Positions 1 through 8,008 of a DNA stretch of 64,000 nt are shown here, in pieces. The DNA comes from an uncultured Eubacteriales bacterium (lineage in GTDB: Bacteria > Bacillota > Clostridia > Oscillospirales > UBA644): NCBI GenBank assembly GCA_900547165.1, contig URFZ01000003.1, positions 1-64,000 of the forward strand, read 5' to 3'. The position numbers were made by a program, and so were the translations under genes. The notes beneath the pieces were generated by a model. That model ran no database searches. It saw nothing but the letters and a program-made list of their open reading frames with translations, and was not told where the DNA came from. Positions within the stretch are counted from its first letter, which is position 1; each line of letters begins with the position of its first letter.

Positions 1-899
1 GGAACGGAGGAAGAACCTGCGAACTGCGCGTCACCGTGCATTCTGCCCATAAAGTCGGTCAGACCGTAAGAAGCGGGGCCTGCGCCGAGGTTATCGGGGT
101 GAAGCGTTCTGCCCGTGCCGCCGCCGGAAGCAACGGAAAAGTATTTCTTGCCGTTTTCGTTCGTCCACTTCTTGTAAGTGCCTGCAACGATGTGCTGGAA
201 TCTTGTCGGGTTGGTCGAGTTACCGGTGATGGAAACGTCAACGCCTTCAAGTTTCATTATAGCAACGCCTTCGTAAGCGTCGTTCGCACCGTAGCAGCGA
301 ACTTTTGCTCTTTCGCCGTCGGAGTATGCTTTCTCACGAACGATTTTAACTTCATCGGCATAGTAATCATATTCGGTTTCAACATAGGTAAAGCCGTTGA
401 TTCTCGAAATGATATATGCGGCGTCTTTGCCGAGACCGTTAAGAATAACGCGGAGGGGTTCTTTACGAACTTTGTTCGCGCTTCTTGCGATACCGATAGC
501 GCCCTCTGCCGCCGCGAAAGACTCGTGACCTGCAAGGAAGCAGAAGCACTTGGTGTCTTCTCTCAAAAGCATTGCGGCAAGGTTACCGTGACCGAGACCT
601 ACTTTTCTGTTCTGTGCAACGGAACCGGGAACGCAGAAAGACTGAAGTCCGATACCTATTGCTTCGGCAGCGTCAGCCGCCTTGGTGGTATTCTTTTTGA
701 TTGCGATGGCGCAACCTACGGTGTAAGCCCAGCCCGCATTGTCAAAAGCGATGGGCTGAATGCCTCTTACTATCTCAGCGGGGTCGATGCCTTTGTCAAG
801 ACAGATCTGTCTTGCGTCGTCGAGATCTTTGATACCGTATTCTTTAAGGCAAGCGTTGATCTTGTCTATTCTTCTTTCATAACCTTCAAATTTCGGCAT
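1..899 (-). CDS. GGGtGRT protein, partial (C-terminus beyond window)
   Basis: Translating the minus strand from the ATG at 899 gives an open frame to the window edge, starting MPKFEGYERRIDKINACLKE. It carries the family signature GGGTGRTLHPDN near residues 245-260. The start is preceded by a strong AAGGGGGTG ribosome site. The family has no established reaction. It is known from Clostridia and is usually encoded directly after a NifU-like scaffold protein, as here: the upstream gene ends 18 bp before this start. I infer a joint role in metal or Fe-S metabolism, but nothing in the sequence proves it. The 3' end lies left of the window. Confidence 0.88.
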   Translation of the reverse strand, partial: MPKFEGYERRIDKINACLKEYGIKDLDDARQICLDKGIDPAEIVRGIQPIAFDNAGWAYTVGCAIAIKKNTTKAADAAEAIGIGLQSFCVPGSVAQNRKVGLGHGNLAAMLLREDTKCFCFLAGHESFAAAEGAIGIARSANKVRKEPLRVILNGLGKDAAYIISRINGFTYVETEYDYYADEVKIVREKAYSDGERAKVRCYGANDAYEGVAIMKLEGVDVSITGNSTNPTRFQHIVAGTYKKWTNENGKKYFSVASGGGTGRTLHPDNLGAGPASYGLTDFMGRMHGDAQFAGSSSV

Positions 900-917
900 T
901 GTTCAGCACCCCCTTTC

Positions 918-1616
918 TTATTCGTTTCTCGGGTCGATATATTTGACAGCGTCATCATAGCGACCGTAAGTTTTGATGTTGGATTCGTATGCTTCTTTCG
1001 GATCTTTGCCCGCGCGGATCATATCCATCATTTTTCCGAGGTGAACAAACTTGTAACCGATAACTTCGTTGTCGGCGTCAAGTCCCATGGAGAGGATGTA
1101 GCCCTCTGCCATTTCAAGGTAACGAACGCCCTTTTCTTTTGTTGCGAAGATAGTGCCTATCTGCGAGCGAAGTCCTTTTCCGAGGTCTTCAAGAGATGCG
1201 CCTATCGGAAGACCGTTTTCGGAAAATGCGGTCTGCGAACGGCCGTAAACGAGCTGGTCGAAAACTTTTTTCATCGCTTCGTTGATAGCGTCGCAAACAA
1301 GGTCGGAGTTGAGTGCTTCAAGAAGTGTTTTTCCCTGAAGAATCTCGGCAGCCATAGCGGCGGAGTGGGTCATGCCCGAACATCCCGTCGTCTCAACGAG
1401 TGCCTCCTCGATAATACCTTCTTTGACGTTGATTGTCAACTTACATGTGCCCTGTCTGGGAGCGCAACCGCCGACACCGTGGGAAAGACCGGAGATATCT
1501 TTGATATCTTTTGCTTTTACCCAAAGACCCTCTTCGGGAATCGGAGACGGACCGTGATGCGGACCTTTTGCAACTGTGCACATATTCTCAACTTCGTGTG
1601 AGTAAGAAATTGCCAT
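918..1616 (-). CDS. Iron-sulfur cluster assembly scaffold-like protein (NifU-like, partner of GGGtGRT protein)
   Basis: This protein of about 232 residues begins MAISYSHEVENMCTVAKG. A start four codons upstream exists, but its ATG abuts the AAAGG ribosome site, so the ATG at 1616, about 11 nt from AAAGGA, is preferred. Conserved cysteines occur in GVGGCAPRQGTC (near residue 50) and TTGCSGMTHSAAMA (near residue 80); the second resembles the Cys-containing loop of IscU/NifU scaffolds. The family is annotated as an Fe-S scaffold but is distinct from the canonical NifU found later in this window. It forms an operon with the GGGtGRT gene and has its own promoter at 1670-1698. Its function in the cell is inferred from family naming only. 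Confidence 0.85.
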   Translation of the reverse strand: MAISYSHEVENMCTVAKGPHHGPSPIPEEGLWVKAKDIKDISGLSHGVGGCAPRQGTCKLTINVKEGIIEEALVETTGCSGMTHSAAMAAEILQGKTLLEALNSDLVCDAINEAMKKVFDQLVYGRSQTAFSENGLPIGASLEDLGKGLRSQIGTIFATKEKGVRYLEMAEGYILSMGLDADNEVIGYKFVHLGKMMDMIRAGKDPKEAYESNIKTYGRYDDAVKYIDPRNE

Positions 1617-1669
1617 GTGTCTTATCATCCTTTCACAGACGCTCGTTGCGTCGATATTTTTACATACTG

Positions 1670-1698
1670 ATTATACATCAAATCGGGGGACTTTTCAA
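1670..1698 (-). promoter_or_regulatory. Sigma-A promoter of the scaffold/GGGtGRT operon
   Basis: On the minus strand, TTGAAA (1698-1693) and TATAAT (1675-1670) are separated by exactly 17 bp, about 54 nt before the chosen start codon. The leader contains a small GACGC-AACGA-GCGTC hairpin. Confidence 0.7.
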
Positions 1699-1792
1699 TA
1701 CTAATATTGTTAATTTTTTTACAATTATTGATATATAACGAAAACTGTGTTCAAAAAGGACTGTTTTTGTCAAAGATTTAACTTTTAATGCG

Positions 1793-1821
1793 TTGACAAT
1801 ATTGACAAAAAGTGCTATACT
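1793..1821 (+). promoter_or_regulatory. Sigma-A promoter of the VanY-like lipoprotein gene
   Basis: TTGACA (1793-1798), 17 bp, TATACT (1816-1821), with the start codon about 50 nt downstream. A second TTGACA at 1802 has no matching -10. Confidence 0.75.
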
Positions 1822-1871
1822 ATTTACAAATGATAATTCTTTTTATGTTATAAAGGAAGCGTATTTGATTT

Positions 1872-2735
1872 ATGAAATATAAAATAATCGCGGCGGTTCT
1901 TGCCGCAGTTTTCGCGGTTGGAATGCTTGCGGCATGCCAGCGTGAGAAAGAGCCGTATCCGTCGTATTACGACAATACAACTTCTCAGCCGACCGCATCC
2001 GATATGACAGGCGATGCCACTGAGTCTGAAACCACGCTGCCGTCAACGGAATTCGAGCCCGAAACCTCAAGACCGACGGAGGAAACCGCGCCTTCAAAAT
2101 CCGAGTCGGAATCAAACACAGAACCCAAAACGAATTCTGCTGTTGAACCGAAAAATTACTCGTTCAAAACGCTGATGCTCGTCAATCCGACGCATTCCGT
2201 TCCCGACGGCTATGTTGAGAGCATAACGCTTGAAAAAGTTCAGGGCAGTTATGTTATGGACAGCCGCTGTGCCGAGCCCATGCGCGATATGATAGCCGCA
2301 GCAAAGAGAGACGGAATCACTCTGCAACTTTGCTCCACTTTCAGAACGTATGAGACGCAGAAGAAACTTTACGAAAACAGAATTAAAATTCTGATGAACC
2401 GCGATTCGTCCCTGACTTATGAGCAGGCGGCAGAAAAGGCGAAGACGATAAACGCTTATCCCGGAACGAGCGAACATGAACTCGGTCTTGCTGCGGATAT
2501 CGTAACGCCGAGTTACCAGATGCTCAATTCCGATTTCGATAAAACGGCGACATTCAAGTGGCTGAAAACGCATTGTGCCGAATATGGTTTCATTCTTCGT
2601 TACCCGAAAGAAAAACAGGATATAACAAGAATTATTTATGAGCCTTGGCATTACAGATACGTCGGACAGGAAGACGCAAAAAAAATCATGGACAGCGGCC
2701 TGACACTTGAAGAGTATCTCGGAATACTTGATTAA
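1872..2735 (+). CDS. M15B family D-alanyl-D-alanine carboxypeptidase lipoprotein (VanY-like)
   Basis: The 287-residue protein has a lipoprotein signal peptide with lipobox MLAAC (Cys 22), then a low-complexity Ser/Thr/Glu linker to about residue 90. The VanY/M15B peptidase domain follows. Zinc-site motifs are visible: SEHELGLAAD (His and Asp ligands, near residues 203-212) and EPWH (near residue 256, catalytic Glu region and His ligand). Members trim the terminal D-Ala from peptidoglycan stem peptides outside the membrane. There are no van resistance genes nearby, so a housekeeping wall-remodelling role is more likely than glycopeptide resistance. It is a single-gene unit with its own promoter and terminator. 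Confidence 0.9.
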   Translation: MKYKIIAAVLAAVFAVGMLAACQREKEPYPSYYDNTTSQPTASDMTGDATESETTLPSTEFEPETSRPTEETAPSKSESESNTEPKTNSAVEPKNYSFKTLMLVNPTHSVPDGYVESITLEKVQGSYVMDSRCAEPMRDMIAAAKRDGITLQLCSTFRTYETQKKLYENRIKILMNRDSSLTYEQAAEKAKTINAYPGTSEHELGLAADIVTPSYQMLNSDFDKTATFKWLKTHCAEYGFILRYPKEKQDITRIIYEPWHYRYVGQEDAKKIMDSGLTLEEYLGILD

Positions 2736-2749
2736 AACTGAAATATTCA

Positions 2750-2782
2750 GCGGACGGAAAGCAATTCCGTCCGCCGTTTTTT
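2750..2782 (+). terminator. Rho-independent terminator after the VanY-like gene
   Basis: A 10-bp stem GCGGACGGAA / TTCCGTCCGC with a 5-nt loop is followed by CGTTTTTT. Confidence 0.88.
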
Positions 2783-2885
2783 ATTGTTTGAATCGAAACC
2801 ATTATAAAAGTTATCGGGACAACCTGTAATGCACTCATCTCATATCTGCGAAATCTTACGACAACATTTTCCGAATTTCTTTCCG

Positions 2886-2957
2886 TTCGGTCGAAATTCG
2901 TTTTCGGAAAGTACAAAAAGTCTTGAATGTTTGTGTTTAACGTTGATTTCGGTCGAA
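2886..2957 (+). repeat. Two identical TTCGGTCGAA dyads upstream of the ParB-like gene
   Basis: TTCGGTCGAA, an inverted repeat with TTCG and CGAA arms, occurs at 2886-2895 and at 2948-2957. The second lies just upstream of the presumed -35. The first sits inside longer overlapping inverted repeats (CTTTCCG...CGGAAAG). The roughly 280 bp between the upstream terminator and the ParB-like start otherwise hold only a promoter. Confidence 0.4.
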
Positions 2958-2962
2958 CGGTT

Positions 2963-2993
2963 TTGCTTGAAATCCCGTTTGCTTTCGTATAAT
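2963..2993 (+). promoter_or_regulatory. Probable promoter of the ParB/Noc-like gene
   Basis: The TATAAT at 2988-2993 is perfect, but the -35 is poor: TTGCTT at 2963 gives a 19-bp spacer, or TTGAAA at 2967 gives 15 bp. The start codon is 70 nt downstream. Confidence 0.5.
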
Positions 2994-3062
2994 ATTAAAT
3001 TGCACCCGAAAAAAATGAATTTTGTTACGAGGTGCCGAATATCAATACGGAGGAAACATATT

Positions 3063-3857
3063 ATGTCGGGACTTTGCGAAACATTCGGAGTGGGACTTAT
3101 GGAAGTTCCCGTAAAGGATATAATCCCAAATCCGCACCAGCCGCGCAAAAGATTCAGGGAAAAAGACATAGAAAGACTTTCGGACAGCATACGCAGGGTA
3201 GGGGTAATAAATCCGATTTCTGTTCGTTATGAAAACGGGAAATACGAACTTGTGGCGGGAGAACGGCGACTTCGCGCCGCAAAACTCGCGGGCAGATATT
3301 CCATTCCGTGTCTGCTTGTGACCGCCGATGACCATATGTCGGCGTTGCTTGCTTTGACTGAAAATATGTTACGTTCCGACCTGAATTTTTTTGAGCAGGC
3401 GCAGGCGATAAGCAATATACTTGAAATGACAGATATAACGCAGGCGGAACTTGCAAAAGAACTCAGTCTGAGCCAATCAGCGGTTGCAAACAAACTGCGG
3501 CTGTTGAAAATTTCGCCTGAGGTTCGCCGTTATATTCTTGATCAGCATTTGAAAGAGCGACACGCGCGGGCATTGCTTCGCATAGACGAGCCTGCGAAAA
3601 TGATGTCTGCCGCACATGTTGCCGTAAAACAAAAAATGAACGCGGAACAACTCGAAAAATATATAGACAAACTTTTTGACAAACAAAAGCAGAAAGAGAA
3701 GCCGATTTTTAAGGGATACTGTAAGGATCTGCGTCTCTATGTGAACTCTCTCAACCACACCGTGAGTGTGATGAAAAGCAACGGTATAAATACTGTAATG
3801 GAAAAAAGCGAGGACGAACAAACGATAAGATATACCATTGTTATTAAGAAGAAGTAA
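3063..3857 (+). CDS. ParB/Noc family DNA-binding protein
   Basis: The protein has 264 residues. The open frame extends further upstream, but the ATG at 3063 has a clear GGAGG ribosome site and follows the promoter. The N-terminal ParB domain shows IIPNPHQPRKRF, GERRLRAAKLAG and the ENMLRSDLNFFEQA segment. The central helix-turn-helix is TQAELAKELSLSQSAVANKL. The C-terminal part is Lys-rich and probably dimerises. ParB-like CTPases bind a palindrome and spread along DNA, acting in chromosome segregation (Spo0J) or division-site selection (Noc). There is no parA beside it, which favours Noc or an orphan ParB. No canonical parS or Noc site was seen. Confidence 0.85.
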   Translation: MSGLCETFGVGLMEVPVKDIIPNPHQPRKRFREKDIERLSDSIRRVGVINPISVRYENGKYELVAGERRLRAAKLAGRYSIPCLLVTADDHMSALLALTENMLRSDLNFFEQAQAISNILEMTDITQAELAKELSLSQSAVANKLRLLKISPEVRRYILDQHLKERHARALLRIDEPAKMMSAAHVAVKQKMNAEQLEKYIDKLFDKQKQKEKPIFKGYCKDLRLYVNSLNHTVSVMKSNGINTVMEKSEDEQTIRYTIVIKKK

Positions 3858-3897
3858 GTTGTCAATAATTTCGGAAGAAGTTTTCCGAAAATTCGAT

Positions 3898-3934
3898 AAA
3901 AAGGTATTATCACCAACGGTAATACCTTTTTTTT
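3898..3934 (+). terminator. Rho-independent terminator after the ParB-like gene
   Basis: AAAAGGTATTA (3899-3909) pairs with TAATACCTTTT (3920-3930) across a 10-nt loop, followed by further T residues. Confidence 0.8.
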
Positions 3935-3948
3935 GTTCTTTATTTATA

Positions 3949-3978
3949 TTGAAAAGTGCGGCGCTTATGATGTATAAT
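3949..3978 (+). promoter_or_regulatory. Promoter of the membrane protein-MutS-like operon
   Basis: TTGAAA (3949-3954), 18 bp, TATAAT (3973-3978). It lies 45 nt before the TTG start of the first gene. Confidence 0.65.
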
Positions 3979-4023
3979 TTAATAGTAAAACAAATTTGAA
4001 TAATTCAGAAAGGGGGCGTTTTT

Positions 4024-4773
4024 TTGGTTGATTGCGTAATTTTGGCGGGAATGTTTGATTATGTGCGCCGAGTGCTCGGTTCATATCTTTGGAACTTGAT
4101 TGTATTTATATTTTATGTGCTTGCGGCATTGTTTGTCGTTTATCCTCTTTTAAAATATCTGATTTGCAGGATAAAAACATGGAGCGTTTGCAAATTCAAA
4201 ATCAACAATCTAAAAAATTGCCGAGATTCATGGTTGGTTGTCGAAAGAGGCTTTTTGTCATTTTTGATTCCGTCGTGGCGTGTTCGTAAGCCTGATTTCG
4301 TTCTGTATTCGAAAGGCGTGACTTACATTGTAAAACTCCATTCGTTTTATGACAGACGAAAACAGATACTGTTCATGTCTCCCGAGCGGTGGGCGTTCCG
4401 CCACAGACGTAAGGACAGAAAGACGGAACAACTGCTGTCAATTAAGTCGATAGACCCGCGATACAAAAAAATCAAAACGAAACCCGCTCCTATTTATATG
4501 ATTGATTATGCCCGTGAACTGGCAAAGGAGTTAAACGCACCCGTTGTTCCCGTTATGCTTCATTCTCCGTCCGTTAAGTATTTGAATACGTGCAACGGAG
4601 TTATTATGAATAACGGAGACTACACTTTTTACGGCATGATAGTCTCCGATAACGAGAGTTTGGCAAAGACCGTTGAACCGCAGGAGGGAGACGCGCTCCC
4701 GCTGCTTAACATGGTTGAAAGAAAAGCCGTTGCGGGCAAGATAAAAAAAGTCTTGCAGAAAGATTTGAGGTGA
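4024..4773 (+). CDS. Membrane-anchored protein of unknown function, first gene of the MutS-like operon
   Basis: The 249-residue protein probably starts at TTG 4024, because AGGGGGC lies 6-7 nt upstream; an in-frame ATG at 4051 is the alternative. One strong membrane segment is visible (about residues 22-47, WNLIVFIFYVLAALFVVYPL). A basic, soluble C-terminal domain follows. The segment KPDFVLYSKGVTYIVKL is reminiscent of the core of PD-(D/E)xK nuclease folds such as NERD, but the acidic residue before the Lys is absent, so an active nuclease is not supported. The gene ends 4 bp before the first MutS-like gene, so the three are co-transcribed. I do not recognise the family. Confidence 0.7.
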   Translation: MVDCVILAGMFDYVRRVLGSYLWNLIVFIFYVLAALFVVYPLLKYLICRIKTWSVCKFKINNLKNCRDSWLVVERGFLSFLIPSWRVRKPDFVLYSKGVTYIVKLHSFYDRRKQILFMSPERWAFRHRRKDRKTEQLLSIKSIDPRYKKIKTKPAPIYMIDYARELAKELNAPVVPVMLHSPSVKYLNTCNGVIMNNGDYTFYGMIVSDNESLAKTVEPQEGDALPLLNMVERKAVAGKIKKVLQKDLR

Positions 4774-4777
4774 GCGA

Positions 4778-6364
4778 ATGAATCTGTTTTTCAGTTTTCT
4801 GTTTCCGAACGTGAACGATTCTGTCAGAAACGAACATAAAAAACTTTGGGACTGTGTTGCCGAGGATTTGCAGATTGCGGATATTCTTCACACGGTCATA
4901 GACAGCGAAACGGAAGAAAAGGCTCTTTTTGCCGAGATGAAATATTTCTATCCCGAAAAAGAGATTCTTGAATACCGTCAAAGCATTCTCGGAGACCTTC
5001 TGAAATATGAGACCGTCGAACGGTTCTTTATTGCAATTCGCGACAAGGTTACCGAATTTGAAGCGCTTGACAAAAACGAGATGTTTGAGAAATATCCTCA
5101 CATGGAACGCGTAAAACCGTTTTTGCTGACGGAATGTTTCCTTGAACTTTATATGCAACTTGTGGACGGTATAAAGGAACTTGACAGCGAGTATCTGTCA
5201 AGAGAATTGACCGAAGTTTTTGCTTCGATAACCGACCCCGAGAAACTGAACGTCATTGAAAAAGCGTATTCTGACGCGAAATATATTCGCCGTTCGCTTG
5301 AAAGCGTCAGCCGCGTTCGCATAAACAGACTCTTTTCGCGCGGGGAAAACGTTGAAAACTCCATAACGACATCCGTTAAGGGAGAGGGACTTATGCAGAC
5401 GATTTCGCGTCTTGCTTCCCGAATGGAGATAGAACCTCTTGAAAGTGAGCCTATCACGGATAACTTGTTCCCTCCGACCGCAAAGATATTCGAGTGCTAT
5501 ATGAAAGCGTATCCGGAAGTCTTTGACCGCATTATTGAGTTTTCTGAAAAGTATTACGACCTTTTCAGCCCCGATTGGTTTGTGCTTGTTCACGAAACAA
5601 ATACATTGCTCGGTCTGAGAATGCTCTACAAAGGGCTTATCCGTCGCGGACTTCCCGTTTGCCCCGTCAAATTCATCAGCGAGGACAAACCCGTTATCAT
5701 ACATAATATGTATTCGCTCGTCCTTGTCAAAAAAGGTCTCGGTCGCGGCGAAATAATCTGCTCCGATTTCAGCAGTACGCCCGAAATGCACTTCAACCTT
5801 TTGACAGGTCCGAACGGCGGCGGTAAAACCATATTCCTTACTGCGCTCGGTATTTGTCAGATGCTGTTCCAGATTTCGGGTTATACCACAGCGTCGCTTG
5901 CCGAAATGTATCCCGTTTCTTACCTTTATACGCATTTCCCTGTGGAAGAAAGGAACGATTCGCAGGGCAGACTTGTCGAAGAACAGGGACGTTGCGACAG
6001 AATGCTTGCCGAGATGCCGAACGGTGCAATGGTGCTTCTGAACGAGACATATTCTTCAACCAAAGCGGATATTGCGCACGACCTTTCGACAAAGCTTATA
6101 TCCGCCCTTATGGAAAAGGACAGTTACGGACTTTTCGTTACGCACTTCCACACGGTCAAGGAGTTCTGCAAAGAATATTCGCAGACGCACGATAAAAAGA
6201 TTTGTCTGCTCGTTGCTGCCGTTGATGAAAGCGTTGACGAAAGACGTCTTTACAAGATAGTTCCGCTCGAAAGCGCAAATTCGTCGTATTCCAGAGACAT
6301 TCTGCTTCGTCACCGTATGACGAGAGAACAACTCTTTGAAAGATGCAATTTGAAGGAGGTATAA
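4778..6364 (+). CDS. MutS-like ATPase, paralogue 1 of a tandem pair
   Basis: This 528-residue protein lacks the N-terminal mismatch-recognition domains of MutS. It has a helical lever/core region (about 1-320) followed by an ABC-type MutS domain V. Walker A is TGPNGGGKTIFL (about residue 344), Walker B is MVLLNETYSSTK (about 418) and the H-loop is VTHFH. The usual Asp-Glu of Walker B reads Asn-Glu, which is common in small MutS homologues rather than a sign of decay. No Smr nuclease domain is present, unlike MutS2. Such proteins probably act as DNA- or RNA-structure-dependent clamps, but the substrate is unknown. It is flanked at 4-bp spacing by the membrane protein gene and the second MutS-like gene. 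Confidence 0.85.
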   Translation: MNLFFSFLFPNVNDSVRNEHKKLWDCVAEDLQIADILHTVIDSETEEKALFAEMKYFYPEKEILEYRQSILGDLLKYETVERFFIAIRDKVTEFEALDKNEMFEKYPHMERVKPFLLTECFLELYMQLVDGIKELDSEYLSRELTEVFASITDPEKLNVIEKAYSDAKYIRRSLESVSRVRINRLFSRGENVENSITTSVKGEGLMQTISRLASRMEIEPLESEPITDNLFPPTAKIFECYMKAYPEVFDRIIEFSEKYYDLFSPDWFVLVHETNTLLGLRMLYKGLIRRGLPVCPVKFISEDKPVIIHNMYSLVLVKKGLGRGEIICSDFSSTPEMHFNLLTGPNGGGKTIFLTALGICQMLFQISGYTTASLAEMYPVSYLYTHFPVEERNDSQGRLVEEQGRCDRMLAEMPNGAMVLLNETYSSTKADIAHDLSTKLISALMEKDSYGLFVTHFHTVKEFCKEYSQTHDKKICLLVAAVDESVDERRLYKIVPLESANSSYSRDILLRHRMTREQLFERCNLKEV

Positions 6365-6368
6365 TAAG

Positions 6369-7895
6369 ATGATTGAAGTGGTAGATCTCCTTTACAAAAA
6401 CCCGCACGAGCTTATAAAAACCCCCGATCAGGAAGAGTCGATGAAGCATCTCCTGCTTGAAGAGGTCATTAACGGCGCTACCGTAAACCCGCAGTTGCAG
6501 CAGGATATTTACGACCTTATAAGCGTTCCCGAACCCGACCCCGAAAACATTATTTGGCGTCGTGATATTCTTGACGATTTCCTTTCGAATCCCGCGTTGT
6601 TTGACGACCTGCGCGCAATTCTCGGTATTCATGACGAGATAAGCAAGGGTATGAGAAACGCCTCCCGCGGCGGAGGTTCGGCGGTTGTTTCGAAAAAGGA
6701 GCTGACGGGACGCGATTCGCAGATTTTCAAAATGCGTTCTTATGCGGAGTGCATCGTAAGAACCATTGAGATGTACGAGGAAACTGCAAAGATAATCAAA
6801 CCGCGCCGATTGACGTCCGAGGCGTTTTGCAAGATAAAAGACCTTGTCAACCGCGAGATCAGAAAAAGCGAGACAATGCAGCTCAAAGCGCTTGCAAAGG
6901 AACTTTCCGAGTCCATAACGCTTGACACGTCTTTTATCATTTCTATGGATCTTAACAAGTATTTTTGCGTTGAAGACGTTGAAATGCTTGAACTGGATTC
7001 AAACCCGTACAATTACAAAGACCCGAAAAAACGTGCGGAGTTTGATTCGCAGTCAAGAATCGAGTATATCGGTTTTGACGATATAGACGACGGTCAGCTT
7101 CGTCTGCTTGTGGAAAAGAGTATTGCCCGTCTTTGCAGACAGATGGAACATATCGTTTCCGAAATGAAGAAGCCGTTTGAAAAGATAAGCAGGGGAATAT
7201 ATTTCTACCGATTCGGTATCGGTCTTGACAATAAAATAAGAGAACTCGGGCTTCCCGTTTGTCTTCCGTCGGTAGACAGAGACGACCTGCGCCGATTCGA
7301 ATGCTCGTCCGCCTGCGACCTTTGGCTTGCGCTCAATATGAAAAAGAAAGACAGATATTGCCGCCCGGGCGATATGGTTGTTCCAAATGACATATATCTC
7401 GGACCTACCGACGGTTCGCTTGTAATAACAGGTAAGAACAATGCGGGTAAAACGGTTTTCCTGCGCACGATAGGCGTTATTCAGGCGCTTGCACAGGCCG
7501 GACTTCCTGTCCCCGCGGAAACTTGTTATATCAGCCCCGTTCACGGTCTATATGCGTATTTCACGGCTATGGATACCGGTAACGGAAGATTTGAAGATGA
7601 GGTCAAGAGCATTTCTTCAATGCTTGACATCGTCAAAGAGGGCGACCTTGTTCTGCTTAACGAGGCGTTCCAGTCAACCGCTTACGAAGAGGCAGCTGAC
7701 GTTCTCTGCAACGTTCTTGCTTACGCTGCGGCATCGGGCTTCCGTTGTATAAGCGTTACGCACTTGCCGGGCGTAAAAGAACATATGCGTGAACTTGAAG
7801 GCGAGTTCAAACTTGCATATCGCGCAAAATTCGCGGAGGCGGCGGTCGATTCCGAGGGCAACGCAACTCATAAAATCGTTGTTCAAAGAGGATAA
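6369..7895 (+). CDS. MutS-like ATPase, paralogue 2 of a tandem pair
   Basis: This 508-residue protein has the same layout as its upstream neighbour: a helical core then MutS domain V. Walker A is TGKNNAGKTVFLRT (about residue 353), Walker B is LVLLNEAFQST (about 428) and the H-loop is VTHLPG. The N-terminal part contains the typical PDPENIIWRRDILDDFL segment. The two paralogues are clearly divergent, with different Walker A fill residues, which suggests a heterodimer like eukaryotic MutS pairs. GGAGG precedes the ATG. There is no MutL nearby. It is the last gene of the three-gene operon. Confidence 0.85.
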   Translation: MIEVVDLLYKNPHELIKTPDQEESMKHLLLEEVINGATVNPQLQQDIYDLISVPEPDPENIIWRRDILDDFLSNPALFDDLRAILGIHDEISKGMRNASRGGGSAVVSKKELTGRDSQIFKMRSYAECIVRTIEMYEETAKIIKPRRLTSEAFCKIKDLVNREIRKSETMQLKALAKELSESITLDTSFIISMDLNKYFCVEDVEMLELDSNPYNYKDPKKRAEFDSQSRIEYIGFDDIDDGQLRLLVEKSIARLCRQMEHIVSEMKKPFEKISRGIYFYRFGIGLDNKIRELGLPVCLPSVDRDDLRRFECSSACDLWLALNMKKKDRYCRPGDMVVPNDIYLGPTDGSLVITGKNNAGKTVFLRTIGVIQALAQAGLPVPAETCYISPVHGLYAYFTAMDTGNGRFEDEVKSISSMLDIVKEGDLVLLNEAFQSTAYEEAADVLCNVLAYAAASGFRCISVTHLPGVKEHMRELEGEFKLAYRAKFAEAAVDSEGNATHKIVVQRG

Positions 7896-7929
7896 TATTG
7901 AAATATTTGTCGAAATACGCATTTTCCTA

Positions 7930-7958
7930 TTGCAAAATTTTGCTGTTTGGCGTATAAT
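7930..7958 (+). promoter_or_regulatory. Promoter of the pduL-like gene
   Basis: TTGCAA (7930-7935), 17 bp, TATAAT (7953-7958), about 50 nt before the chosen start. Confidence 0.7.
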
Positions 7959-8008
7959 ATGATTTGTAAGAATAATTATATTATAACATGAAAGGACGTT
8001 GTCTTAAA

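Noticed and set aside
36..1601. 521-residue plus-strand open frame
   Set aside because: It is antisense to two well-recognised minus-strand genes (GGGtGRT protein and scaffold protein) and matches no family.
1872..2735. Glycopeptide resistance (van) cluster
   Set aside because: The VanY-like protein stands alone with no vanHAX, vanRS or related genes, so a wall-housekeeping role is more likely.
2783..3062. parS or Noc-binding site upstream of the ParB-like gene
   Set aside because: Neither the TGTTNCACGTGAAACA nor the ATTTCCCGGGAAAT palindrome is present.
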